Shown here: positions 1 through 10,903 of the stretch, piece by piece | Layout of the letters: each line of letters starts with the position of its first letter | Numbering within the stretch: the first letter of the stretch is position 1 | Assembly: GCF_001238275.1 (NCBI RefSeq) | Contig: NZ_LGTB01000001.1 | Location: 1 to 64,000, forward strand | Length of the DNA stretch: 64,000 bases | Origin: Bradyrhizobium viridifuturi | GTDB taxonomy: Bacteria > Pseudomonadota > Alphaproteobacteria > Rhizobiales > Xanthobacteraceae | Direction of reading: 5' to 3' | Notes under the pieces: model-generated | What the model was told of the DNA's origin: nothing | Database searches by the model: none | Seen by the model: only the letters and a program-made list of their open reading frames with translations | Translations under genes and position numbers: made by a program

Positions 1-293
1 CGCGCGGCCCGGTGATCCGGGAAGTCCCGAACAACTAGCGCCCGTTGTGCAGATTGCCCCTTGCGAACCGCATGGGGACTTCCTATCTGGCTCATAACGG
101 CGACGTTGCAGCTTAAGGGCTCCGGCGCTGGGACGACCACGGCAATGTCGGCTGCGCCGGATGTACGCGCGCCCCTTGTTCGTGGTCGTTGGCATTTTCA
201 GGGGTGTTTTGCCCCGTTTTCCCGCTTCCCGAGACCGCGTTTGGGTCGGCCCGCCTTGGCAGCGGGGGAGGCTGCGGCTATACGCTGGCGCTC
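1..293. other. Left-edge region before the first complete gene
   Basis: I see no complete gene here. A short open frame at 3-38 runs in from outside the window and ends RGPVIREVPNN-stop. It could be the C-terminus of a plus-strand gene that starts to the left, but eleven residues cannot identify it. The rest, 39-293, is probably the leader of the glycosyltransferase gene at 294. An in-frame upstream extension of that gene exists from 189, but it encodes unlikely low-complexity sequence and is not needed by the protein family. Confidence 0.3.
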
Positions 294-1427
294 ATGAATG
301 ACGCCATCAAGCTCAGCCCCGAAACCGCGTCGCAGGCAGCAGGTCTGCCGCAGCTTTCGGTGGTGGTCCCGACCTTCAACGAACGCGACAATGTCACGGT
401 GCTGTACCGCCGGCTCGACGCGACCCTGAAGGACGTGCCGTGGGAAGTCATCTTCGTCGATGACAATTCGCCCGACGGAACCTGGGACGTGGTGCGCGCG
501 CTGGCGCGGAAGGACTCCCGCGTGCGCTGCATCCGCCGAATCGGCCGGCGCGGCCTGTCCGGCGCCTGCATCGAGGGCATCCTGGCCTCGAGCGCGCCCT
601 TTGCCGCTGTCATGGACGCCGACCTGCAGCATGACGAGAGCCAGCTCCCGAAGATGCTGGGGCTGCTGCAGAGCGGCGAGGCCGAGCTCGTGGTCGGCAG
701 CCGCTACATCGAGGGCTACAAGGCCGACGGCTTCAACAAGCAGCGCGCCGGCGCCAGCGCCTTCGCCACCGAGATCGCGCGCCGCACGCTGAAGGTCGAG
801 GTCGCCGATCCCATGAGCGGCTTCTTCATGATCCGCCGCGACCGTTTCGAGCAGCTCGCGCCGCAGCTCTCGACCCAGGGCTTCAAGATCCTGCTCGACG
901 TGGTGGCCACGGCAGAGGGCAAGCTGCGCACGGTCGAGATTCCCTACACATTCGGTGCCCGCCAGCATGGCGAGAGCAAGCTCGACTCGATGGTCGCGCT
1001 GGACTTCCTCGGCCTGGTGCTGGCGAAGCTGACCAACGACCTGATCTCGCTGCGCTTCATCCTGTTCGCAGCGGTCGGCGGGCTCGGCCTGCTGGTGCAT
1101 CTCACAGTATTGTTCATCGCGCTGGAACTGTTCAAGGCGCCATTCCCGGAGGCCCAGGCCGCCGGCGCGATCGTTGCGATGACCAGCAACTTCATCCTCA
1201 ACAATTTCCTGACCTATCGCGATCAGCGGTTGAAAGGTTTTGGCATCCTGCGCGGCCTGCTGCTGTTCTATCTGGTCTGCAGCGTCGGCCTGCTGGCCAA
1301 TGTCGGCGTCGCGTTCTCGGTCTACGATCAGGAACCGATCTGGTGGCTTGCGGGCGCGGCCGGCGCGCTGATGGGCGTGGTGTGGAACTACGCGATGTCC
1401 GGGCTGTTCGTCTGGCGCAAGCGATGA
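294..1427 (+). CDS. Family 2 glycosyltransferase with C-terminal GtrA membrane domain
   Basis: This 377-residue protein should transfer a sugar from a nucleotide sugar to a polyprenyl-phosphate carrier at the inner membrane, as dolichol-phosphate mannosyltransferase-like enzymes do. Residues about 20-240 form a GT2 domain, with LSVVVPTFNERDN near residue 21, VDDNSPDGT at 55-63 and a DADLQHDE metal-binding motif near 105. The last 130 residues hold about four membrane segments typical of GtrA, a flippase-like domain. The ATG at 294 is chosen because the conserved domain begins soon after it. The next gene, a lipid-linked-sugar-dependent glycosyltransferase, starts 7 bp after the stop. The pair therefore plausibly makes and then uses a lipid-linked sugar for cell-surface glycan or lipid A modification. 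The exact sugar cannot be told from sequence. Confidence 0.88.
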   Translation: MNDAIKLSPETASQAAGLPQLSVVVPTFNERDNVTVLYRRLDATLKDVPWEVIFVDDNSPDGTWDVVRALARKDSRVRCIRRIGRRGLSGACIEGILASSAPFAAVMDADLQHDESQLPKMLGLLQSGEAELVVGSRYIEGYKADGFNKQRAGASAFATEIARRTLKVEVADPMSGFFMIRRDRFEQLAPQLSTQGFKILLDVVATAEGKLRTVEIPYTFGARQHGESKLDSMVALDFLGLVLAKLTNDLISLRFILFAAVGGLGLLVHLTVLFIALELFKAPFPEAQAAGAIVAMTSNFILNNFLTYRDQRLKGFGILRGLLLFYLVCSVGLLANVGVAFSVYDQEPIWWLAGAAGALMGVVWNYAMSGLFVWRKR

Positions 1428-1434
1428 CGGTGGC

Positions 1435-2937
1435 ATGAACGCAACTGAGGCGCGGCTGGCCCGGAACACCGCCCTTGCGGTGTGCGCGCTGGTCGTGTTG
1501 CGGCTGGCCGCCGCCGCATGGACGCCGCTGACCTTCGACGAAGCCTATTACTGGATGTGGTCGAAGTCGCTCGCCGGCGGCTATTACGATCATCCGCCGA
1601 TGGTGGCGGTGGTGATCCGGCTCGGCACCATGATCGCCGGCGATACGCCGTTTGGCGTGCGCCTCGTCTCGATCCTGCTCGCGCTGCCGATGAGCTGGGC
1701 GATCTACCGCGCGGCCGAGATCCTGTTCGGCGGCCGGCGCATCGCCGCTAGCGCGACCATCCTGCTCAACGTCACGCTGATGGCCGCCGTCGGCACGCTG
1801 ATCGTGACGCCGGATGCGCCGCTGCTGGTTGCGTCCAGCTTCCTGCTGTACGCGCTGGCGAAGGTGCTGGAGAGCGGCCGCGGCGCCTGGTGGCTCGCGG
1901 TCGGCGTCAGCGCCGGTGCGGCGCTGCTGTCGAAATACACGGCACTGTTTTTCGGTCCCGCGATCCTGATCTGGCTTTCTGTCGTGCCGAAGCTGCGGCG
2001 CTGGTATCTCTCGCCTTGGCTCTATCTCGGCGGTCTGGTTGCGGCCGGCCTGTTTGCGCCGGTCATCCTCTGGAATGCCGATCACCAATGGGTGTCGTTC
2101 ATCAAGCAGATGGGCCGCGCCCGGATCGAGGATTTCCGGCCGAACTACATCGCCGAGCTGATCCCGACGCAGTTTGCGTTCGCAACGCCGCTGGTTTTCA
2201 TCCTCGGCGTGATGGGCCTCTATGCGCTGTACCGGCGCCGCGCCGGCGCGATGCCGGCACGGGTGCTGGTCAACACCATGTTCTGGACCATCGTGGTCTA
2301 CTTCACCTGGCACGCGCTGCATGCGCGGGTCGAGGCCAACTGGTTCGCGCCGGTCTATCCGGCCTTCGCCGTGGCGGCTGCGGTCGCCGCGATCCAGGTG
2401 CAGTGGGCGCCGCGCGAGCAGCGCACGATCGATTTCTGCCGCCGCTGGGCCGCGCCCACCGGCGTCGTGCTGTTCGCGCTGCTGATCGTGCAGGCCAATA
2501 CCGGCATGCTCTCGGGTTACCGCCGCGACGCCACCGTGCGCAGCGTCGGTGTCGGCTGGCAGGAACTCGCTGATGAGATCGAGGCGGCGCGGGTGCGGTC
2601 CGGTGCGAGCTGCGTGCTGGCGCCGGACTACGGCACCACCGGCTGGCTGGCCTTCTATCTCCCCAAGGGTACCTGCGTCGCCCAGCAGGGCCAGCGCATT
2701 CGCTGGGTCAACATGTCAGAGCCGAGCCCGGCGCAGCTGTCAGGCAAGCTGCTGTATGTGCATGAGGTCGAGCAGGAGATCCCGGCCGCGATGCGCGACA
2801 ATTTCGCCCGCGTCGAGACAGTGGGCGAGGCCAAACGCATGCGTGGGCCGTTGGTCATCGAGACCTACGCGTTCGATCTGCTTGAGGGCGCAAAGGGCGA
2901 CGTCCTGGACCGCTCGCCGCCGCCGGAACTGCAATAA
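1435..2937 (+). CDS. Family 39 (ArnT/PMT-like) membrane glycosyltransferase
   Basis: This 500-residue polytopic membrane protein belongs to the glycosyltransferase 39 superfamily, whose members move a sugar from a polyprenyl-phosphate donor to a periplasmic acceptor. The N-terminal region shows the family's acidic loop motif FDEAYYW (34-40) and YYDHPP (about 50-55), which carry the catalytic acidic residue in characterised members. Roughly ten hydrophobic helices follow up to about residue 360, then a soluble C-terminal portion. It lies 7 bp after the GT2-GtrA gene, probably in the same operon, so the upstream enzyme likely supplies its lipid-linked donor. The acceptor (lipid A, polysaccharide or protein) is unknown. 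Confidence 0.85.
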   Translation: MNATEARLARNTALAVCALVVLRLAAAAWTPLTFDEAYYWMWSKSLAGGYYDHPPMVAVVIRLGTMIAGDTPFGVRLVSILLALPMSWAIYRAAEILFGGRRIAASATILLNVTLMAAVGTLIVTPDAPLLVASSFLLYALAKVLESGRGAWWLAVGVSAGAALLSKYTALFFGPAILIWLSVVPKLRRWYLSPWLYLGGLVAAGLFAPVILWNADHQWVSFIKQMGRARIEDFRPNYIAELIPTQFAFATPLVFILGVMGLYALYRRRAGAMPARVLVNTMFWTIVVYFTWHALHARVEANWFAPVYPAFAVAAAVAAIQVQWAPREQRTIDFCRRWAAPTGVVLFALLIVQANTGMLSGYRRDATVRSVGVGWQELADEIEAARVRSGASCVLAPDYGTTGWLAFYLPKGTCVAQQGQRIRWVNMSEPSPAQLSGKLLYVHEVEQEIPAAMRDNFARVETVGEAKRMRGPLVIETYAFDLLEGAKGDVLDRSPPPELQ

Positions 2938-3016
2938 GATCGTCGCCGTTGAGTGTCGGATCGTCCGGGTCCGGGTCGTCTTCCAGGGAGCCCGTCAACC
3001 ACGCGAGGTTCCAACC

Positions 3017-3712
3017 ATGACCAGTTCCGTCCTCAAGCCGGCCGCCGAGCTCGCCAGCACCAACACCAGGCGCTTTCCCAACGAGAGTGCCGAGTATCGC
3101 CGGGCGCGCCAGGCGCTGCTTGTCGAAGAGATCGAGCTGCGCCGGCACATCGCGCGCGTCGCCGAGCTGCGCCGTGCCTTGCCGCCGGGCGGCGAGGTGA
3201 CGAGGACCTATGCATTCACCGGCGAGTCCGGCGCGGCGTCGCTCACCGACCTGTTCGGCAACAAGCAGACCCTCATCATCTACAGCTACATGTTCGGCCC
3301 GCAGCGCGAGAAGCCGTGTCCGATGTGCACATCGTTCATGGGCACATGGGAGGAGAAGCTGCCTGATATCGAGCAGCGCGTGTCGCTGGTGTTCGTGGCG
3401 CGCTCGCCGATCGCACGGCTGATCGAGGCGAAGCGGGCGCGCGGCTGGACCCGCCACAAGGTCTATTCGGATGCGTCGGGCGATTACACCCGCGACTATG
3501 TCAGCAGGGATGACGACGACCTACCCGGCTACAACGTCTTCACGCGCGATGGCGGCACGATCCGGCATTTCTGGGCCGGCGAAATGGGTGCCGGCACGAT
3601 GGACCCCGGCCAGGACCCGCGTGGTGCGCCGGACCTGGATCCGCTGTGGACTTTGCTCGACACCACGCGCGAGGGGCGCGGCGCGGACTGGTATCCGAAG
3701 CTCGCCTATTGA
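3017..3712 (+). CDS. DUF899 family thioredoxin-fold protein
   Basis: This 231-residue protein matches the DUF899 family, predicted thioredoxin-like proteins common in rhizobia and actinobacteria. Visible family features are the N-terminal ETAEYRRAR-like stretch (here NESAEYRRAR), a PCPMCTSF segment with Cys101 and Cys104 in a CxxC arrangement, and DDLPGYNVF and DWYPK motifs near the C-terminus. The ATG at 3017 starts the conserved region, so the longer upstream open frame, which overlaps the glycosyltransferase gene, is ignored. No function has been established for the family; a redox role is only suggested by the CxxC. It stands alone, 79 bp after the glycosyltransferase gene. Confidence 0.85.
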   Translation: MTSSVLKPAAELASTNTRRFPNESAEYRRARQALLVEEIELRRHIARVAELRRALPPGGEVTRTYAFTGESGAASLTDLFGNKQTLIIYSYMFGPQREKPCPMCTSFMGTWEEKLPDIEQRVSLVFVARSPIARLIEAKRARGWTRHKVYSDASGDYTRDYVSRDDDDLPGYNVFTRDGGTIRHFWAGEMGAGTMDPGQDPRGAPDLDPLWTLLDTTREGRGADWYPKLAY

Positions 3713-4026
3713 GAGATGGTTTTTGCTCGATCCCCGCGCGATTACGGGGCGATCGGCAAGGAAATTCTCCCTAGGATTCATCCCGGCAGGCGGTGGCGGA
3801 GCAGCCTGCGGGATGTCCCATCATGGGACAAAAAAGCCGTTTTGGCGGTCCAATGTCATCTTAAAAAAGCCCTACGCCACAGGCACTTCCCTGCGCTGCA
3901 GGGGATGCGCCCAGTTAAGCGGCATTTAACTAAAAGTCGCCTTAATGGCCGTCTGTGCCCCCTGCGCTACGGTTACGCCGAGACATCGTTCGGCAGATCC
4001 AGTGTGGGGACAAAGGTGGACCTGTT
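3713..4026. other. Intergenic region with a perfect 17-bp palindrome
   Basis: No gene is evident. A perfect inverted repeat lies at 3814-3830 (TGTCCCAT-C-ATGGGACA) and is followed by an A-run, so it is not a plus-strand intrinsic terminator. It could be an operator, but nothing ties it to a regulator here. The final 15 bases hold a good ribosome binding site (AAAGGTGGA, 4012-4020) for the next gene. Confidence 0.4.
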
Positions 4027-5280
4027 TTGAGCGTCGGGCGTATGGGTACGAGTGCGAGTGCGTATGTTCTTGGGGCGCCGGTCCGCAAGAAATCCTCCCG
4101 AAAGATTCTTCCGCAGCATTTCTTTGGCAGCGCCGCCGTTGCTGCGTTGGTCCTTGGCTGCGCCTGGACCGTCTACGCCAACATCTTCGCGGCGAATGTC
4201 TATCCGTCGGTCGGCAATGCGTCGTTCGATGCGCCGGTGGTCAAGCGGCCCGTGGCGGTCGCGACCCGCCCGGCACCCGCGTTCAACGAGGTGTTCGCGT
4301 CCGTGACGCCGGCGCCGGTGGCTCCGGCAAAGACCGAGGTCGCGAAGTCGGAAGCCGCGGCGCCTTCGCTTATGTTTAACGATCGGTTTGCAGCCGCCTC
4401 GCCCGAGGGCGTCGCGTCCAGCGTCGTGGCCGACGCCGCACCGCAGATCGACCCGATCAAGCAGGCCGCCGCACCCAAGGTCGTTGCGACGGCGAGGGCG
4501 GTGGCCACGGCGGAGCTCGCCGAGACAACGAAGCCGCTGCCGGCGCCGAAATCGGTCGAAACCGCCAAGAAGCAAGCCGCCGCCAATCTGCAGGTGGCGC
4601 TCAACGATCCCACCGCCAACGTTCAGCCCAAGGCAACCGAGAAGGGCGCTGAAGCGAAGCCGGCCGAGGCCAAGCAGGCCGCGAAATCCGGCGGCGTCCG
4701 CGACATGGCCGCGCGCGCCAAGGCCGCGGTGATGTCGATCGCATCGAGCGAGCGGCAGACCATGGTCGAGAAGCTGTGGGGCAAGCGCGAGTCGAGCGGC
4801 GGGCTGCTGTCGTTTGCCTCCGCCGATGCCAACGTCACCGGCAGCATTCCGTCGACGCTGGACCAGAACCCGATGCTCGGCGGCTCGCCGCCCTATGACC
4901 GCCAGACCGCGGTGTACGACATCTCGGCCAGGACCGTGTATCTGCCCGACGGCACGCGCCTCGAAGCGCATTCGGGTCTCGGCTCGAGGCTCGACGATCC
5001 CAGGTCGTCGCATCTGAAGATGGTCGGCGTGACGCCGCCGCACATTTACGAGCTGAAGCCGCGCGAGGCGCTGTTCCACGGCGTGCCGGCGCTGCGGCTC
5101 AATCCGATCGGCGGCGAGGGCAAGATCTTCAACCGCGTCGGCCTGCTCGCGCACACCTTCATGCTCGGCCCGAACGGCGATTCCAACGGCTGCGTCTCGT
5201 TCAAGGACTATTACGCGTTCCTCGATGCCTACCGCAACAAGGGCATCCGCCGCCTAGCGGTGCTCGCGCGGATCCAGTAA
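4027..5280 (+). CDS. Tlde1/DUF2778 domain protein, membrane-anchored periplasmic
   Basis: This protein of about 417 residues has an N-terminal membrane anchor (about residues 33-60), a long Ala/Pro/Lys-rich linker (about 65-290) and a C-terminal DUF2778 (Tlde1-type) domain. The domain contains the paired motif AHTFMLGPNGDSNGCVSF, whose His and Cys correspond to the catalytic pair of L,D-transpeptidase-related Tlde1 enzymes that act on peptidoglycan. The TTG at 4027 is preferred because AAAGGTGGA lies about 6 bp upstream; an ATG at 4042 is the alternative. The linker would let the enzyme domain reach the cell wall. No type VI secretion genes or immunity gene are nearby, so a housekeeping wall-modifying role is more likely than a toxin role, but this is inference. 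Confidence 0.8.
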   Translation: MSVGRMGTSASAYVLGAPVRKKSSRKILPQHFFGSAAVAALVLGCAWTVYANIFAANVYPSVGNASFDAPVVKRPVAVATRPAPAFNEVFASVTPAPVAPAKTEVAKSEAAAPSLMFNDRFAAASPEGVASSVVADAAPQIDPIKQAAAPKVVATARAVATAELAETTKPLPAPKSVETAKKQAAANLQVALNDPTANVQPKATEKGAEAKPAEAKQAAKSGGVRDMAARAKAAVMSIASSERQTMVEKLWGKRESSGGLLSFASADANVTGSIPSTLDQNPMLGGSPPYDRQTAVYDISARTVYLPDGTRLEAHSGLGSRLDDPRSSHLKMVGVTPPHIYELKPREALFHGVPALRLNPIGGEGKIFNRVGLLAHTFMLGPNGDSNGCVSFKDYYAFLDAYRNKGIRRLAVLARIQ

Positions 5281-5542
5281 GCGCATTGTCCCGGAGGGAC
5301 GCCGAGTCCCCGAGCCCCTTTGGACTGCCCCGCCGTCGTGCCGCGGCGCCCGGCGCCGATGTGGCGATTGACCTTGCGCAAAATGCATTGTGGCTAGCGG
5401 GATATACTAGCCTTGGTATCGCAATGACGGGGTCGCTTGAAAGGGCTTGGGGCACGTTATAGTCTACCAAATATAGGGGTGCCTGAGCCAACAGCGCCGC
5501 GCTCCCGCGGGTTCGCAGAACCTTGGGAGCATGGAGGAAAGC

Positions 5543-6499
5543 ATGAGCCGCTCGACGGATATCGTGCACACGGACAAGGTTCTCGACGTGCTTTCCGGAG
5601 GCGGAGCGCCATCCGACTTGTCGGCGTCGTGGCGTCGCTCCGGCCATCTGCATGCACTCGATCCCGCATCCCGTCTGCCGTCTCATCGTCTCAACGAGGT
5701 CGAGGTCGCCGCTGCGCAGCAGCGTCTCGGTGAACTGCTGACGGTCGCCCAGGCCACGCTCGACCGGTTGTTTCTTGCCGTCGGCGGGGTGGGGTGTTCC
5801 GTGTTGCTCGCGGACCGCGACGGCGTCGTGGTCGACCGACGCGGCGCAGACGCCGATGATGCGACGTTCAACACGTGGGGTCTGTGGACCGGCGCGGTCT
5901 GGAGCGAGAAATACGAGGGGACCAACGGCATCGGCACCTGCATCGTCGAAAAGCGGCCGCTGTCGATCGATCGCGAGCAGCACTTCTTCACGCGGAATTC
6001 CGGCCTGTTCTGCACCACCGCGCCGATCTTCGACGAGCACGGCGAACTGGCTGCCGCGCTTGACGTCTCCTCCTGCCGCGCCGACCTGACGCGAGGATTC
6101 TCCCGGCTGATAGCGACCACGGCGATCGACGCCGCACGTGCGATCGAGGCCGAGAATTTTCGGCGGGCGTTTCCCGACGCCCGAATTCTGCTGACGCCGC
6201 AAAGCGAGCGCGCGGTCAACTCGCTGCTGGCGGTCGATCGCGACGACCTCGTGATCGGTGCGACGCGTGCGGCGCGCCGTGCGTTGGGCCTCACCGCGGC
6301 ATCGCTGGCGCGGCCGCTGCCGGCTGCCGATCTGATCGGCGAGACGCGCGACAATGGCGACCTCGTTGCCGCAGAACGCGCGGTGTTGCAGCGTGCGCTG
6401 GCGCGGGCCGGCGGCAACGTATCCAGGGCCGCCAAGGATCTCGACATGTCCCGCGCGACATTGCATCGCAAGCTGAAGCTGCTCGGTCTGCACCGCTAG
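5543..6499 (+). CDS. GAF-HTH8 regulator, AcoR-like but lacking the AAA+ domain
   Basis: This 318-residue protein is a transcriptional regulator related to AcoR-type activators. A GAF-like sensory region occupies about 60-200 (WSEKYEGTNGIGTC and the SGLFCTTAPIFDEHGEL segment are typical). The C-terminus is a Fis-type HTH_8 (ERAVLQRALARAGGNVSRAAK onward). The central sigma-54-interacting AAA+ domain, with its GAFTGA and Walker motifs, is absent, so the protein cannot remodel sigma-54 polymerase by itself. The ATG at 5543 follows GGAGGA at 5533-5538 with good spacing and is preferred over the ATG at 5531. It lies upstream of, and in the same direction as, an aldehyde dehydrogenase and DUF779 pair, which it probably controls in response to an aldehyde or alcohol. 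Confidence 0.82.
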   Translation: MSRSTDIVHTDKVLDVLSGGGAPSDLSASWRRSGHLHALDPASRLPSHRLNEVEVAAAQQRLGELLTVAQATLDRLFLAVGGVGCSVLLADRDGVVVDRRGADADDATFNTWGLWTGAVWSEKYEGTNGIGTCIVEKRPLSIDREQHFFTRNSGLFCTTAPIFDEHGELAAALDVSSCRADLTRGFSRLIATTAIDAARAIEAENFRRAFPDARILLTPQSERAVNSLLAVDRDDLVIGATRAARRALGLTAASLARPLPAADLIGETRDNGDLVAAERAVLQRALARAGGNVSRAAKDLDMSRATLHRKLKLLGLHR

Positions 6500-6685
6500 G
6501 TAATCTTGCAAGAGCAGGGTCCGGCCGCCCGGGGCGAGACGCGCCGATGGCGATTTGCGGTGCATCCTGTCTCAGATTTGCGACAGTTCCCGCCTGCACC
6601 TGACGCGGGCACCTGTTCTGTTTGCCCGATTTGACCGACCGTTTCGGCCAACGCCGTGTGCATCGGCGTGCCAACGGAGGAACAC

Positions 6686-8203
<1,518 letters not shown>

Positions 8204-8286
8204 GGCCATAGCTCACGCGCTGTGGACCGACACGACGACCTCCGGCGGGCCGATGCCCCGCCGGAGCTCCCATCACGGAGGCCGGG

Positions 8287-8637
8287 ATGGCTGACAAGGT
8301 AACGGCGACGCCAGCTGCGCTCGAACTGCTTGCCGAGATCGTCGCCGACCATGGGCCGGTGCTGTTTCATCAATCGGGCGGCTGCTGCGACGGCTCGTCG
8401 CCGATGTGCTACCCGCAAGGTGAATTCCTGATCGGCATGCACGACGTCAAGCTCGGCGAGATCGGCGGCGCGCCGTTCTACATCAGCGGTTCGCAGTACG
8501 AGGTCTGGAAGCATACCGACCTGATCATCGACGTCATTCCTGGCCGCGGCGGGATGTTCTCGCTCGACAACGGGCGCGAACGCAGGTTCCTGACCCGGTC
8601 CGAACTCTGCGCGCTGCCGCCGCGCGAGGCCGAATAG
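8287..8637 (+). CDS. DUF779 family protein, aldehyde dehydrogenase partner
   Basis: This 116-residue protein belongs to DUF779, a small family almost always encoded next to aldehyde dehydrogenases. It contains the family's Cys-rich loop SGGCCDGSSPMCYP (about residues 35-48) and a C-terminal FSLDNGRERRFLTR segment. The paired cysteines suggest metal or redox chemistry, but no activity is established for the family. It begins 83 bp after the aldehyde dehydrogenase, behind a GGAGG-type site, and is probably cotranscribed with it. Confidence 0.85.
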   Translation: MADKVTATPAALELLAEIVADHGPVLFHQSGGCCDGSSPMCYPQGEFLIGMHDVKLGEIGGAPFYISGSQYEVWKHTDLIIDVIPGRGGMFSLDNGRERRFLTRSELCALPPREAE

Positions 8638-8745
8638 GGCGGCCGGGCGCGACCAGCGCCGATCTGGAACTCGAGACTATTGTCGCTATACTGCGGTGAT
8701 CCCAAGCGAGTCCCGGCTCGGCAACGGATCTGGTGCAAAGCGAAC

Positions 8746-10241
8746 ATGTCTCCCACGCCCCTCATCGAAACCCCACCGCCGATAACGACGGAAGCCTTCA
8801 CCGATGCCGCAGCCGCCGTTGCTCGCCTCGAAGAAATCTACGAGCGCAACACCGGCTTCCTGCGCAATCGCTTCGAGGCCTATGTCAACGGCGCCGTGAT
8901 CACGACGCGGGTGCGGGCGCACTATCCTTTCGTCCGCATCACGACCTCGTCGCATGCGCGGCTCGATTCGCGGCTGGCCTACGGCTTCGTCGCGGGACCA
9001 GGCATCCACGAGACCAGCATCACGCGGCCGGACATCTTCCGGACCTATCTGACCGAGCAGATCGGGCTCTTGATCAAGAACCACGGCGTGGCGGTCGAGA
9101 TCGGGGAGTCCAGCGAGCCGATTCCGATCCATTTCGCCTACCGGCGCGACATCAACATCGAGGCGGCGCTGACCATCGCCGACAGTTCGGCGTTCACAAG
9201 GTCGCTGCGCGACGTGTTCGATACGCCCGATCTCGCGGCAATGGACGACGCGATTGCCGACGGCACGTTCGAACTGACGCCGGGCACGCCGGAGCCGTTG
9301 GCGCTGTTCCGCGCCGCGCGGGTCGATTACTCGCTGCGCCGGCTCTATCACTACACCGGCACCGACCCCGAGCATTTCCAGAATTTCGTGATCTTCACCA
9401 ACTACCAGTTCTATGTCGACGCCTTCGCACAATCGAGCCTGCAGCGCCTCGCGGCGGGCGAGGAAGGCCTCGAGGCGTTCGTCGCGCCCGGCAATCTGAT
9501 CACGCGCAGCGCGCTGGCAGGCGGCGGCACCATGGGCACCGCATCGGAGCGCGTGCCGCAGATGCCGGCGTTTCATCTCGTCGAGCCCGGCTACCGCGGC
9601 ATCACGCTGGTCAATATCGGGATCGGCCCGTCGAATGCGCGCAACATCACCGATCACGTCGCGGTGCTGCGGCCGCATGCCTGGCTGATGATCGGGCATT
9701 GCGCGGGCCTCCGCAACACGCAGCGGCTCGGCGACTACGTGCTGGCCCATGGCTATGTCCGCGAGGATCACGTACTCGATCACGAGCTGCCGCTGTGGGT
9801 GCCGATCCCCGCGCTGGCGGAGATGCAGGTCGCGCTGGAGGAGGCGGTCGGCGAGGTGACCGGGCTCACCGGGTTCGAGCTCAAGCGGCTGATGCGGACC
9901 GGCACGGTCGCCAGCGTCGACAATCGCAATTGGGAGATCAGCGGGCCGCAGGTGATCCGGCGGATGTCGCAGTCGCGCTCCATCGCGCTCGACATGGAAT
10001 CGGCGACGATCGCCGCCAACGGCTACCGCTTCCGCGTGCCCTACGGCACGCTGCTGTGCGTCTCCGACAAGCCGCTGCATGGCGAGATCAAGCTGGCGGG
10101 CATGGCGAGCGAGTTCTATCGCCAGCGCGTCGGCCAGCACCTTCAGATCGGCCTGAAGCGCTGGAGCGGCTCAAGCAGCAGGAATCCGAGCGGCTGCATT
10201 CGCGCAAGCTGCGCAGCTTCGCCGAGGTCGCGTTCCAGTAG
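8746..10241 (+). CDS. amn: AMP nucleosidase (frameshift near the C-terminus)
   Basis: AMP nucleosidase hydrolyses AMP to adenine and ribose 5-phosphate. The protein aligns throughout with the long proteobacterial enzyme: an N-terminal regulatory region (to about 190), then a phosphorylase-like catalytic domain with NIGIGPSNARNITDH, IGHCAGL and ALDMESATIAANGYRFRVPYGTLLCVSDKPLHGE. The start ATG at 8746 fits the family. Close to the end the frame breaks. The expected continuation ALERLKQQESERL is in the next frame, from about 10159 to a stop at 10239-10241. Adding one G after 10158 restores a 498-residue protein. As written, the frame instead runs to 10251 with 30 unrelated residues. The catalytic domain is intact either way. 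Confidence 0.9.
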
Positions 10242-10263
10242 CCCCGGATGACGCGCGCCTCGC

Positions 10264-10893
10264 TCACGCGGCGAGCGATTTCCACAATTGCGTCTCGATG
10301 CCGACCGCGGCCTTGACCTGCGGCCGTGCCTGGATGCGCGCGAGATAGGCCGCCAGCGACGGCCATTGCGCGACGTCGACGCCGGCGGCGCGGAGCAGCA
10401 GCAGGGCCCAGGCGAGGTGCGCATCCGCGACCGTGAAGCGGTCGCCGACCAGGAATTCACGGTCCGCCAGATGCGCCGACGGCACCGACAAGGTCTGGCC
10501 GATCCTGGCACGCGGCTTGGCAAGCGATGCGTCGTCCTTGTACCAGAAGGTCGGAAACAGAAAGCCCTTGTGGATCTCGGTGCCGATGAAGCTCAGCCAT
10601 TCCTGCAGGCGGTAGCGATCCGGATCGCCGGGCGGCGGCGTCAGGCCGAGCTCGGGTTTGCGGTCCGCGATGTATTGCAGCACCGCCGCGCTCTCGGTCA
10701 GGCGCTCGCCGTTCTCGAGCACCAGCACCGGCACCGCGCCCTTCGGTGCGACCGCGCGGAAGTCGCCATCGTCCTCCAGCAGCTTCTTGGTCCAGAGCTG
10801 CACGAGGTGGTAGCGCGCCTCGATTCCGGCCTCCATCAATGCGATGCGGCTGGCGAGCGAGCAGGCCATCGGCGAGAAATAAAGTTCAAGCAT
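10264..10893 (-). CDS. Glutathione S-transferase family protein
   Basis: This 209-residue protein has the two-domain GST layout. The N-terminal thioredoxin fold (1-80) includes YFSPMACSLASRIALMEAG, where the glutathione-activating residue would lie, and the glutathione gamma-glutamyl site PVLVLENGERLTESAAVLQYIAD. The C-terminal all-helical domain carries the GDRFTVADAHLAWAL N-capping motif. Family members conjugate glutathione to electrophiles or reduce peroxides; the substrate is unknown. The ATG at 10893 is 10 bp after the stop of the isochorismatase-like gene, so the two form an operon divergent from a LysR regulator. Confidence 0.9.
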   Translation of the reverse strand: MLELYFSPMACSLASRIALMEAGIEARYHLVQLWTKKLLEDDGDFRAVAPKGAVPVLVLENGERLTESAAVLQYIADRKPELGLTPPPGDPDRYRLQEWLSFIGTEIHKGFLFPTFWYKDDASLAKPRARIGQTLSVPSAHLADREFLVGDRFTVADAHLAWALLLLRAAGVDVAQWPSLAAYLARIQARPQVKAAVGIETQLWKSLAA

Positions 10894-10903
10894 GATGGTG
10901 ATC

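Noticed and set aside
198..1469. Long open frame antisense to the first glycosyltransferase
   Set aside because: Arg/Ala/Asp-rich sequence without domains; a by-product of high GC third positions in the real gene.
3814..3830. Palindrome as a terminator for the DUF899 gene
   Set aside because: It is followed by A residues, not T residues, on the plus strand, and lies 100 bp past the stop.
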